Shown: positions 56,981 to 64,000 of the stretch, piece after piece | Layout: each line of letters starts with the position of its first letter | How positions within the stretch are numbered: position 1 is the stretch's first letter | DNA from: Bog-473 sp963725895 | GTDB lineage: Bacteria; Actinomycetota; Acidimicrobiia; Acidimicrobiales; RAAP-2 | Assembly: GCA_963725895.1 (NCBI GenBank) | Contig: CAVSAJ010000002.1 | Coordinates: 290,040 to 354,039, forward strand | Direction: 5' to 3' | DNA: 64,000 bases | The notes under the pieces: generated by a model | Databases searched by the model: none | What the model was told of the DNA's origin: nothing | Seen by the model: the letters and a program-made list of their open reading frames with translations, nothing else | Made by a program: the position numbers and the translations under genes

Positions 56981-57022
56981 TACGGATCAGAAGGTTGGGG
57001 GTTCGAATCCCTCCGAGCGCGC
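56981..57022 (+). repeat. att copy C
   Basis: Identical over 42 bases to the 3' half of the tRNA-Arg at 24065-24106. Junction of element II with element III. Confidence 0.9.
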
Positions 57023-57115
57023 GCCGCGTAAGTCCAGCTTAGAGCCTACAAATGGTCCCCGGCGCGTATAGGAGATCCGCGCCGTATCCCTACATTCGTC
57101 CCTACTTTTGGTCGC

Positions 57116-58113
57116 ATGGCGTGTGGCGAAGGCACCATGCGCGAGCGCACTCCGGGCGCATGGGAGATCCGCGTCGCCGTCGGTGTCGACCCGGTTTCGG
57201 GGCGCACGGTGCAGCGCTCTTTTGCCTTCCACTGCTGCGCCGAGGACGCGCAGCTCCTGCGTAAGGAGCTGGCGGCCGAATGGTCGGAGCGGCGCGCGAT
57301 CCGCCGCGCCGCCCCGTTCCTCGCCGTTGGCGAACTGCTCGAGCGCTGGCTCAGTGCGCACCACGATTCGCGGCCAGCGACGTGGATCGTGGTGCGCTCC
57401 AATGTCAAGGCGCTTCGTGCCGACCCACTGGCGGCGCGCCGAGTATCGACGCTCAAACCCGAGCACGTGCGGGCGGCCATGGCGGCGTGGAGCTCCGCCG
57501 GCGCCTCGGTGGCCGTCGTGTCCGGGCGCTTCCGCGTGTTGCGCTCGGCTATCGGTTGGGCGCGTGTCGAGCGAGTCATCGACGTCAATCCTCTCTCGGG
57601 CATGCGCGGACCGCAGCGTCCGGGCACGCGGCTCCATCTCGGCAGCGACGAGGTGCTCCGTCTGCTCGACACCGCCGACGTGCTCGTCGCCTGCGCGGCG
57701 TCGCGAGGTGCGGAGCGCCGACACAAGGCTGAACAGATCCGCCTACTGGTCCGCTTGGCCGCGGGATTCGGGGGCGCGGCGCGGCGAGCTGGTGGCGCTG
57801 CGCTTCGACGACCTCGATGGGCGCGTGCTCACTATCGAGCGAGGCGTGTCGGCCGACGTGCTCGGGCCGACCAAGACGGGCCGGACCCGCCGCCTAACCC
57901 TCGGGCGTCAGACGGCCGAGCTGTGGCGATCGAGCGCGCAGACTTGGGAGGATCGGCTTTCCGGCGCCACCGCCCTCGGCCCATGGCTGTGCTCCCCCGA
58001 GCGCACCCACCAGACGCGGTTGACCGCGGGCGCCCTCGGCCATTGGTTTGCCGACCTCGCCCGAAGGGCCGAAGTGCCCGGCGCCACCTTGCACCGCCTG
58101 CGTCACAGCGTGG
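57116..58113 (+). pseudogene. Truncated integrase of element III
   Basis: Aligns with the element II integrase from MACGEGTMRERTPGAWEIRV onward. The frame shifts by one extra base near 57770 (ARRGELVALRFDDLDG continues in the next frame) and the match ends after LHRLRHSV at about 58110. The last 55 or so residues, including the nucleophile Tyr, are missing, so it cannot recombine DNA. Confidence 0.85.
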
Positions 58114-58164
58114 ACCAAGACGTCCTTACGGGGCGCCCCTGGCTTGGGCCGTCGGGCCGGCGGG

Positions 58165-58545
58165 TCAGTCCCGCTCCGACGGCAGGTTGCGAGCGGGGAC
58201 GGCGCGAGTAGGTCGGGCGATCGCCGTGTCCGCAGCTGGCGATGCGAGACGCCGCTCGAATTGGGAAAGTGCATCGAGGAGATCTGCGACATCGAAGACG
58301 CGATTGCGTTTTCCGACGGTGCCCTGTCGCAGGACAGCGCAGTCGTGTAAGTGGTTCACAGCGTCGGTCGTCCGCTTACGCGACCGGCCAATGGCTTCAG
58401 CAGCTGTCTCGACGGTGAGAATCGGGATGCCCGGCAAGGCCGACAAGAGCCGGTCGGTCGCAGAGCTACGGCGCACGGGGCTCGCCGCCTCGCGCCAGTG
58501 CATCACTCGAGCTGGTCGAGTCGGTCGGCGAATGCTGCGGTCAGG
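58165..58545 (-). pseudogene. C-terminal remnant of a Fic gene
   Basis: HWREAASPVRRSSATDRLLS, LPGIPILTVETAAEAIGRSR and RVFDVADLLDALSQFERRLA align with the end of the element II Fic protein at about 80 percent identity by eye. A frame change near 58503 joins it to AAFADRLDQLE. The Fic motif and everything before it are gone. Confidence 0.85.
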
Positions 58546-58563
58546 CCCTTCTGATTGGCTCGA

Positions 58564-58960
58564 TCACTCCGCTGCAGCGAGCACAGATCGGGAGAGAGGT
58601 CCACGCTTGCCGGTCGCTGACAACAGCGCAGCGGTCGCCGCAGCGGCGCCCAAGCACCACGCGGTGAGAGAACAAGCGTGGTCCACTGTGAGGCGCGTCG
58701 GTGACGTACCGCCGGCGACATCGAACATGAGCCCCGTCAGGGCAAGTCCGAGTGCCGTGCCATACCGCGCGTCATGTTGAGCACGCCTGAAGCAAGCCGG
58801 ACTGGTGCTCGGGGACCGATCCCATGATGGCCGCGTTGTTGGGTGGGGTGAAACGGTCGAGACCGAATCCGACGATCGCGAGCAGCGCGAGAAAGCCGGG
58901 CGTTGTCGGACGCAGGGCGCCCAGGACGAACGGCCCGAACGCCGGCTCTGCCAGAGCCAA
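58564..58960 (-). pseudogene. C-terminal remnant of an MFS transporter
   Basis: FLALLAIVGFGLDRFTPPNN, AAIMGSVPEHQSGL and, after a frame change near 58790, YGTALGLALTGLMFDVAGG belong to the last four helices of a DHA2-type multidrug transporter. The N-terminal 350 or so residues are absent; the 142 bases to the left of the MMPL stop show nothing recognisable. Its end lies against the Fic remnant, so it may mark the edge of the mobile DNA. Confidence 0.6.
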
Positions 58961-59102
58961 CCCGCCGTCGCCTTGGCTGCCGCCCTAATCGTTGTTGACG
59001 TGGTGGTGCCGGCTGGTGGCGTTGTGGACGGTGTGTCGTCGAGGGCGGATGTGATGCCGTGGGCAGCTGTACAGCGGTCGAGGCTCCGCCTCGTCTTGTT
59101 GC

Positions 59103-61304
59103 TCAGTGCGAGAACTTCACCGTGGGGAGCACCCGGTCGAGCCCTTTGGGGCGCAGCCAGGCCTTGTGGCCGCCGAGACGCAGGAGCACCGGGAGGAGCA
59201 CCAGCCGAACTAAGAAGGCATCGAGCGCCACGGCCACGGCCAGGATGACTCCCATCTCCTTGGGGGCGAGGGGACCCGAGAGGGCGAACGTCAAGAAGAC
59301 CGCGATCATGACGGCAGCCGCCGAGAGCACAACTCGGCCCGAGGTGCGTACCGACCCAATCATGGCGTGCTCGGGATCGGGATGTGTCTCGTAGCGCTCC
59401 TTGGCCGCGGAGAGCAGGAAGAGCGTGTAGTCCATGGCCACGCCGAACACCATGGCGCCGAAGAAGATCGGGCCCCAGGCGTCGACGAAGCCCTGCGGCT
59501 GGAAGTGCAGCGGTTCCGCGAGCCACCCGTTCTGGAAGATGAGCCGGGCGATGCCGAAGGCGCCGGCGACCGAGAGCCCGGTGATGGCTACGCCGGCGGC
59601 GGCGATGATCGGGGCGCCCAGTGCAATTAGCAGTAGCACAAAGCCCACGACCAGGAGGATGCCCACCACGAGCGGCGCGTCGCGTGTCAGCGCGGTCTGC
59701 AGGTCGTGGTTCTCCGCCGACGCCCCGCCGACCAGCGAGCCCGTCGGCAGCTCGGAGCGCAGCCGGTCGATGGTGTTGGCGGCAGCCACGGTCGAGGGTC
59801 CCGTCGTGGGCACAACCTGGTTGAGCGTCCAGCCGGCCGCAGTGGGACCGGGCACCGTGCCGGCGACGCCACGGTCGTGCGCCAACGTGGCAAGTGCCGC
59901 CCGCTCGGACGATGCCGGGACCAGGACGTCGAGCGTGCCCGGGGCACCTGGGCCGAAGGCCGCCACCACCTGGTCGTAGCCGATGCGGGCGTTGGCGGTG
60001 GCGGGCACGATGGTGATCGACGGCATGTTGGTGCGCAGGCCGATCACCGGCAGCGCGGCCAGCACGAGGATCACCAGCGCGGCGCCGCCGGTCCACAGGG
60101 GGTGGCGCCACACGAAGCGGCCCCAGCGGTGTAGCCCGCGGTCGAGACGGCCCTCCCGACCCTCGGGGCGGGAGCGGCCCAAGCGGATGCGCCCCGCGTT
60201 GATCCGGGTGCCGAGCTTGCCCAGCACAGCGGGCAGGAGGGTCAAGGTGGCCGCCAGCACCGCTACCACCGACAGCATGATGCCGAGAGCCATGGAGCGG
60301 AACGCGGGGCTCGGCACGATCAGGATGGCGGCGAGCGCGCCGAGCACCGTCAGCGCGCTGAAGGCGACGGCCTTGCCTGCCGTGTCGAGCGTCTCGGCCA
60401 CCGCGGCCACCACGACGTCATGATCCCCGGGTTGCGCCCCACGCCGTTCGAGCGCGGCCCGAAAGCGCACAACGAGGAAGAGCGCGTAGTCGATACCCAG
60501 CGCCAGGGCGAACATGAGGGCGAAGTTCAGCGCCCAGATGGACACGGGCGTCACGTGGGTCGTCAGCACCAGGGCGCCGGCGGCCACCATGAGACCGACC
60601 ATGGTGAGCAGCAGCGGCAGGCCGGCGGCGACCAGGCTCCCGAAGACGATGATCAAGATGGCGATCGTGACGGGCCACGACAGCATCTCGGAGCGGAGCA
60701 TGGCCGAGCGATTGGCGTTATTGAAGTCGGCCCACAGGGCGCTGTCGCCGGTAAGCGTCACCGAGATGCCGGGGCGGGCCAGGTTCGAGAGCGGACCGTT
60801 GAGGGAGTCGGCCGCGTTCACCATGGCGTTGGGGTCCGCCGCGGCCCCAGCAGTGACGATGGCCGTGCGGCCGTCGCGCGACAGCGAGACGCCGGGGCGG
60901 GGCAGCGACACGGTGGACACGTCGGGGTTGGCCCGCAGCGTGCGCGCCGCCTCGGCCACCACGTGCTGGGCTTCGGGGCTGGCGGCGATCGGGCCGTTGT
61001 GGTCGACGACCACCACCTGGAGCGCCGTCGAGCCCAGACCAGCGAAGTCGCGCTGGACGATGTCACGGGCCTTGACCGACTGGCTCGTCGAGTCCTGCCA
61101 GCCGGCGCCGGCCAGCGCGTGCTCGACGCGCACGGCGAAGAACCCGAAGGCGCCGACGATCAGCAGCCACACGAGCAGTACGGTTCCGAAGTGGCTCGCC
61201 GTCCAGCGGCCCAACCGGGCCAGTTGGCCGCCGTGGAGGGCGCCTTCCGCCGGTCCGTCGCCCGCGGCATGGCCCTGCTCACGCCCGTGCGCCTCCAGTT
61301 CCAT
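59103..61304 (-). CDS. MMPL/RND family transporter
   Basis: 733-aa membrane protein with the MMPL plan: helix 1 (FGTVLLVWLLIVGAFGFFAV), a large outer loop, five helices with GIDYALFLVVRFRAALERRG, then the repeat of this plan with FGVAMDYTLFLLSAAKERYE. The GxDY motifs carry the proton-relay Asp. ATG 61304 chosen; GTG 61316 is possible. It diverges from the CstR-like gene across two operator boxes and is probably under the same control. Substrate unknown. Confidence 0.85.
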   Translation of the reverse strand: MELEAHGREQGHAAGDGPAEGALHGGQLARLGRWTASHFGTVLLVWLLIVGAFGFFAVRVEHALAGAGWQDSTSQSVKARDIVQRDFAGLGSTALQVVVVDHNGPIAASPEAQHVVAEAARTLRANPDVSTVSLPRPGVSLSRDGRTAIVTAGAAADPNAMVNAADSLNGPLSNLARPGISVTLTGDSALWADFNNANRSAMLRSEMLSWPVTIAILIIVFGSLVAAGLPLLLTMVGLMVAAGALVLTTHVTPVSIWALNFALMFALALGIDYALFLVVRFRAALERRGAQPGDHDVVVAAVAETLDTAGKAVAFSALTVLGALAAILIVPSPAFRSMALGIMLSVVAVLAATLTLLPAVLGKLGTRINAGRIRLGRSRPEGREGRLDRGLHRWGRFVWRHPLWTGGAALVILVLAALPVIGLRTNMPSITIVPATANARIGYDQVVAAFGPGAPGTLDVLVPASSERAALATLAHDRGVAGTVPGPTAAGWTLNQVVPTTGPSTVAAANTIDRLRSELPTGSLVGGASAENHDLQTALTRDAPLVVGILLVVGFVLLLIALGAPIIAAAGVAITGLSVAGAFGIARLIFQNGWLAEPLHFQPQGFVDAWGPIFFGAMVFGVAMDYTLFLLSAAKERYETHPDPEHAMIGSVRTSGRVVLSAAAVMIAVFLTFALSGPLAPKEMGVILAVAVALDAFLVRLVLLPVLLRLGGHKAWLRPKGLDRVLPTVKFSH

Positions 61305-61342
61305 CGTCGATGCCACCGGCGCCGTCCTCCTCGGTTGTCCAG

Positions 61343-61382
61343 ATACCCCAGGGGGTATGATAGCAGATACCCCGAGGGGTAT
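61343..61382. promoter_or_regulatory. Two CsoR/CstR-type operator boxes
   Basis: ATACCCCAGGGGGTAT (61343-61358) and ATACCCCGAGGGGTAT (61367-61382) in the divergent region between the MMPL exporter and the regulator. ATACCCC-N2-GGGGTAT is the known operator type of CstR/CsoR-family repressors. The two boxes are 24 bases apart. Confidence 0.8.
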
Positions 61383-61426
61383 AACCTCGAGATGGCACAA
61401 GGCGCTCGAGAGCGAGGACGACTGAC

Positions 61427-61696
61427 ATGCAACTGCCTGAAGAGGTGATCCGCGACGTGCGCACACGCCTGCACCGAGTGGCAGGCCAACTCGAGGGGAT
61501 CGAGCGGATGCTCGACGACGGCCGCGAGTGCCGCGACGTGGTCGCGGAGATCTCGGCCGCGAACAAGGCGCTCGAGCAGGCCGGGTTCCGCCTGGTGGCC
61601 GCTGGCCTGACCTACTGCGTGGCGAACCCCGAGCTGGCGGAGGACGAAGGGTACCCACTGGAGGAGGTCCAGCGCATGTTCATGAAACTGGCCTGA
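61427..61696 (+). CDS. CsoR/CstR-family (DUF156) repressor
   Basis: 89-aa all-helical repressor: EVIRDVRTRLHRVAGQLEGI is the DNA-binding start, Cys35 is in GRECRDVV and Cys64 in LTYCVANPE. Copper-sensing CsoR needs a His at about position 61, but here that residue is Leu; two Cys without the His is the CstR pattern, which senses persulfide and polysulfide. ATG 61427 with AGGA upstream. It should repress the genes with ATACCCC boxes. Confidence 0.85.
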   Translation: MQLPEEVIRDVRTRLHRVAGQLEGIERMLDDGRECRDVVAEISAANKALEQAGFRLVAAGLTYCVANPELAEDEGYPLEEVQRMFMKLA

Positions 61697-61858
61697 GGCG
61701 CGAGACGGATTCGAGGGAAGCGGATGAGAACGACCATCCGCTCAAAGTCGGTCTGGTCATCAGACTGATGTCGGCGCGAAACCCGGCAATGTCGCTCTCG
61801 GTGGAAGCTCGATATCAAAAAGGGACGAATCTCCCTATTCGGCGAGCCAGTGCAGCTA

Positions 61859-61874
61859 ATACCCTGGGGGGTAT
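61859..61874 (+). promoter_or_regulatory. Third CsoR/CstR-type operator box
   Basis: ATACCCTGGGGGGTAT lies 17 bases before the OsmC start. It extends the regulon to the OsmC and sulfur genes downstream. Confidence 0.75.
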
Positions 61875-61890
61875 ATGGAGCGAAAGCGGG

Positions 61891-62298
61891 ATGGATCGCA
61901 TGAGTGACGTCATCCGGGTAAGTCATAAGAACGCAGATCTCTTCGAGATCGCCGTCCGTCACCATCTGGTGCATGTGGACCTGCCGATCGAGGCTGGGGG
62001 GTCGGATTCCGCTCCCACGCCCACCGAGCTGTTCGTGGCCAGCCTGGCTTCGTGCGTGGCTTTCTACGCGCGGCGATACCTCGCCCGCCACAGCCTGCCG
62101 ACGGAGGGGTTGTCGGTCGAGGCCCCGTTCACCATGGCCGAGCGACCGGCGCGGGTGGGTCAGATCAACGTGTTGATCGATCTGCCGACGGGGGTGCCGG
62201 ACGATCGGCGAGCGGCACTGTTGGCGGTGGCATCGCACTGCACAGTGCACAACACCTTGGAAGACCCTCCAGAGGTGAGCATCAAGCTCGCAGCTTGA
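61891..62298 (+). CDS. OsmC-like protein
   Basis: 135-aa OsmC/Ohr-fold protein. APTPTELFVASLASCVAFYA carries the first reactive Cys and VASHCTVHNTLEDPPEVSI the second (CxVHNTL), as in OsmC-type peroxidases and YhfA-like proteins. ATG 61891 or ATG 61900 may start it. It lies between the CstR-like gene and a sulfide:quinone-reductase-like gene, so a thiol or persulfide role is likely. Confidence 0.8.
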   Translation: MDRMSDVIRVSHKNADLFEIAVRHHLVHVDLPIEAGGSDSAPTPTELFVASLASCVAFYARRYLARHSLPTEGLSVEAPFTMAERPARVGQINVLIDLPTGVPDDRRAALLAVASHCTVHNTLEDPPEVSIKLAA

Positions 62299-62347
62299 GA
62301 CCACCGAAGATCATCTGAGGGATGAAGGCGAGAGAACGGGAGATTGG

Positions 62348-63603
62348 ATGCATCGAATCGTCGTCTTGGGGGCGGGAACCGGCGGGACGTTGGCCGCGAA
62401 CCGGCTCCGTCGCGCCTATGGCGAGACCGAGGCGTCCATCACGGTGGTCGACCAGGACGACCGCCACGTCTACCAGCCCGGACTCCTGTTCGTTCCGTTT
62501 GGACTCACCCACGGAGAGGACATCGTGCGACCCCGCGGCCGCCAACTCCACCGGGGCATCGAGTACCTCGTGGATCCCGTCGACCGCGTCGAACTCGACG
62601 AGCGGCGAGTCCACCTCAGCGATGGCCGGGAGCTGCCCTACGACGTCCTGGTCGTGGCCACCGGTGCCGTGCTGGCGCCCGAGGAGACCGAGGGCTGACC
62701 TGCGACGGCTGGATGGAGAAGGTCTTCACCTTCTACGACCTCGAGGGCGCACGGCGCTCGCGGAGCGGCTCGAATTCTTCCAGGGCGGTCGCCTCGTCGT
62801 GAACATCGTCGAGATGCCGATCAAGTGCCCAGTCGCTCCCCTCGAGTTCTGCTTCCTGGCCGACTGGTACTTCCGCCAGCAGGAGGTGCGCGACCGGGTG
62901 GAGATCACCTTCGTCACGCCGCTCGACGGCGCGTTCACCAAGCCCGTGGCGAGCCACCGCCTGGGGGGGATGCTCGAGGAACGCGGCATCAAGCTCGTCA
63001 CCGAGTTCAATACCGGGGAGGTCGACGGTGCCGGCGGAAAGCTGATGTCCTACGACGAACGCGAGGTCGGCTTCGATCTCGCGGTCGTGATACCGGCCCA
63101 CAACGGCGCCGCCTACGTCACCCGGTCGCCAGGACTCGGGGACCCGCTCGGGTTCGTACCGACCGACGAGCACACCCTGCAGCGACCGTTTCACCGGACG
63201 TGTTCGCCATCGGCGACGCAGCCGCGGTACCGACCTCCAAGGCGGGATCGGTCACACATTTCGAGGGCGAGGTGCTGGTCGAGAAGTCCGGAGGTTCCTC
63301 GCCGGATCCGCTCGACGCTTCCTACGACGGTCACGCCAACTGTTTCATCGAGACCGGGTTCTCCAAGGCCATGCTCATCGACTTCAACTACGACACCGAA
63401 CCGCTGCCCGGTCGCTTCCCCTCTTCCGTGGGCCTTCCCCTCATGAAGGAGTCCCACCTCAACCACCTCGGGAAGCTGCTCTTCCAATGGTTCTACTGGC
63501 ACACCCTCTTGCCCGGCCGGGACATCCCCGGCGTGCACAGCGCCATGCCGAAGCGCGGCAAGGAGGGGAGGCAAGCGCCGAGCGAGGAGGTACTGCATCA
63601 TGA
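62348..63603 (+). CDS. Sulfide:quinone oxidoreductase-like flavoprotein, several frame shifts
   Basis: About 415-aa FAD-dependent oxidoreductase. HRIVVLGAGTGGTLAANRLR is the FAD Rossmann motif; IKCPVAPLEFCFLADWYF holds the redox Cys of SQR; FAIGDAAAVPTSKAGSVTHF is the second FAD motif; LFQWFYWHTLLPG is the membrane-associating tail. Frames change near 62690, 62755 and 63185 (bases missing). The end is uncertain: another shift near 63560 would give a stop overlapping the next start (ATGA at 63600), otherwise the frame runs to 63661. It would oxidise sulfide to polysulfide and reduce quinone at the membrane. Confidence 0.7.
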
Positions 63604-63917
63604 CGACCGACACCATCGCCGGCACCGCCGTCGAACTGAACGACGAGGGATTCCTGGTTGACCCGTCCCAGTGGACGGAAGAGATGGCCGTCGAGTTGGC
63701 ACACCGTGAGGACATCGATCTCCTCACCGAGCGTCACTGGCAGGTCATCCGCTTCATGCGCCAGCAGTACGAGGCCTCGGGCTCCGGCCCAAATGTGCGG
63801 ATGTTGGCCAAGATGTCCGGAATACCCATCAAGGAGCTCTACCAGCTCTTCCCGAAGGGCCCGGCCAAGACCGCCGCCAAGATCGCAGGGATTCCCAAAC
63901 CGCGCGGCTGCATCTGA
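63600..63917 (+). CDS. TusE/DsrC/DsvC family sulfur carrier
   Basis: 105 aa with NDEGFLVDPSQWTEEMAVEL, ITERHW-like LLTERHWQVIRFMRQQY and MSGIPIKELYQLFPKGPAKT, typical of DsrC/TusE. Only the C-terminal Cys (penultimate residue, GCI) is present; the second Cys of true DsrC is absent, as in TusE. ATG 63600 follows GAGGAGG. It carries persulfide sulfur between enzymes. Confidence 0.9.
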   Translation: MTTDTIAGTAVELNDEGFLVDPSQWTEEMAVELAHREDIDLLTERHWQVIRFMRQQYEASGSGPNVRMLAKMSGIPIKELYQLFPKGPAKTAAKIAGIPKPRGCI

Positions 63918-63940
63918 TCCCTCACGAAAGGAGCACGCAC

Positions 63941-64000
63941 ATGGGCGAAGCCATCGAAAAGGTGTCGATCATCATGTCCAAGGGGTCGCTGGAAGGCGTC
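63941..64000 (+). CDS. DsrE/DsrF-like protein, N-terminal 20 residues
   Basis: Starts at ATG 63941 after GAAAGGAG and reads EKVSIIMSKGSLEGV, the usual start of DsrE2-like sulfurtransferase proteins. Cut off by the window end. Position after the TusE gene supports the call. Confidence 0.6.
   Translation, partial: MGEAIEKVSIIMSKGSLEGV

Larger units (their letters stand above)
52772..57022. mobile_element. Integrative element II (about 4.2 kb)
   Basis: Lies between att copies B and C. Carries integrase, Fic protein, XRE regulator, DUF6933 protein and a helicase fragment. No excisionase was seen. Confidence 0.75.
57023..58560. mobile_element. Element III, decayed relative of element II
   Basis: Begins at att copy C with the same leader as element II (CTACATTCGTCCCTAC), a broken integrase and the C-terminal end of a Fic gene, then stops abruptly. 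No fourth att copy was found to the right, so its right end has been lost. Confidence 0.65.

Noticed and set aside
1..64000. CRISPR array
   Set aside because: No regularly spaced direct repeats with unique spacers; the only regular series are the coding 18-mers at 25, the iteron-like repeats at 25737 and the three operators at 55573.

Overview
The window is GC-rich DNA from an actinobacterium. The evidence is a DUF2510 membrane protein, an F420-type luciferase-like oxidoreductase, a polyphosphate-glucokinase-like ROK kinase, cyclase/ATPase regulators, DrrAB-type exporters, frequent GTG starts and many 4-base stop/start overlaps. Acidimicrobiia is a guess. Many genes, including ones that look fully conserved, are broken by single-base frame shifts, mostly one extra base. 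I therefore read most breaks as sequence error and describe each locus as one gene.

Left chromosomal part (1-24.0 kb): a collagen-like protein end; two paralogous membrane-anchored proteins (549 and 12829); a coupled minus-strand operon of PIG-L deacetylase, two PhyH dioxygenases and a luciferase-like enzyme, with a sulfotransferase diverging from it; two DrrAB-type ABC exporters, one beside a PadR and one beside a TetR regulator; a DUF4268 nuclease-like protein; an amidase; a ppgK-like kinase coupled to a P450; a cyclase-ATPase regulator flanked by two VOC paralogues, the second decayed.

Mobile part (24.0-58.5 kb): an intact tRNA-Arg(ACG) gene is followed by three integrase genes, each placed just after a 42-base copy of the tRNA 3' half (24065, 52772, 56981). 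Element I (about 28.7 kb) carries integrase, excisionase, iteron-like repeats, SSB and a dense defence cargo. The cargo includes a HEPN protein, an HhH-GPD-like protein, a palindrome-controlled pair of giant genes (a winged-helix/P-loop ATPase of about 1,800 aa and a protein of about 1,280 aa ending in a PD-(D/E)XK nuclease), SH3-like membrane proteins, a DUF4062 protein, a type I restriction-modification operon with a metallopeptidase, and an AbiE-like toxin-antitoxin pair. Element II (4.2 kb) carries integrase, a Fic protein and an XRE regulator with three evenly spaced operators. Element III is a decayed relative of element II.

Right chromosomal part (58.5-64 kb): an MFS remnant, an MMPL exporter and a sulfur/persulfide cluster. 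The cluster runs CstR-like regulator, OsmC, sulfide:quinone-reductase-like flavoprotein, TusE/DsrC, DsrE, with three shared CsoR/CstR-type operator boxes.

The most promising undescribed system is the giant ATPase and nuclease pair at 30968-40346.
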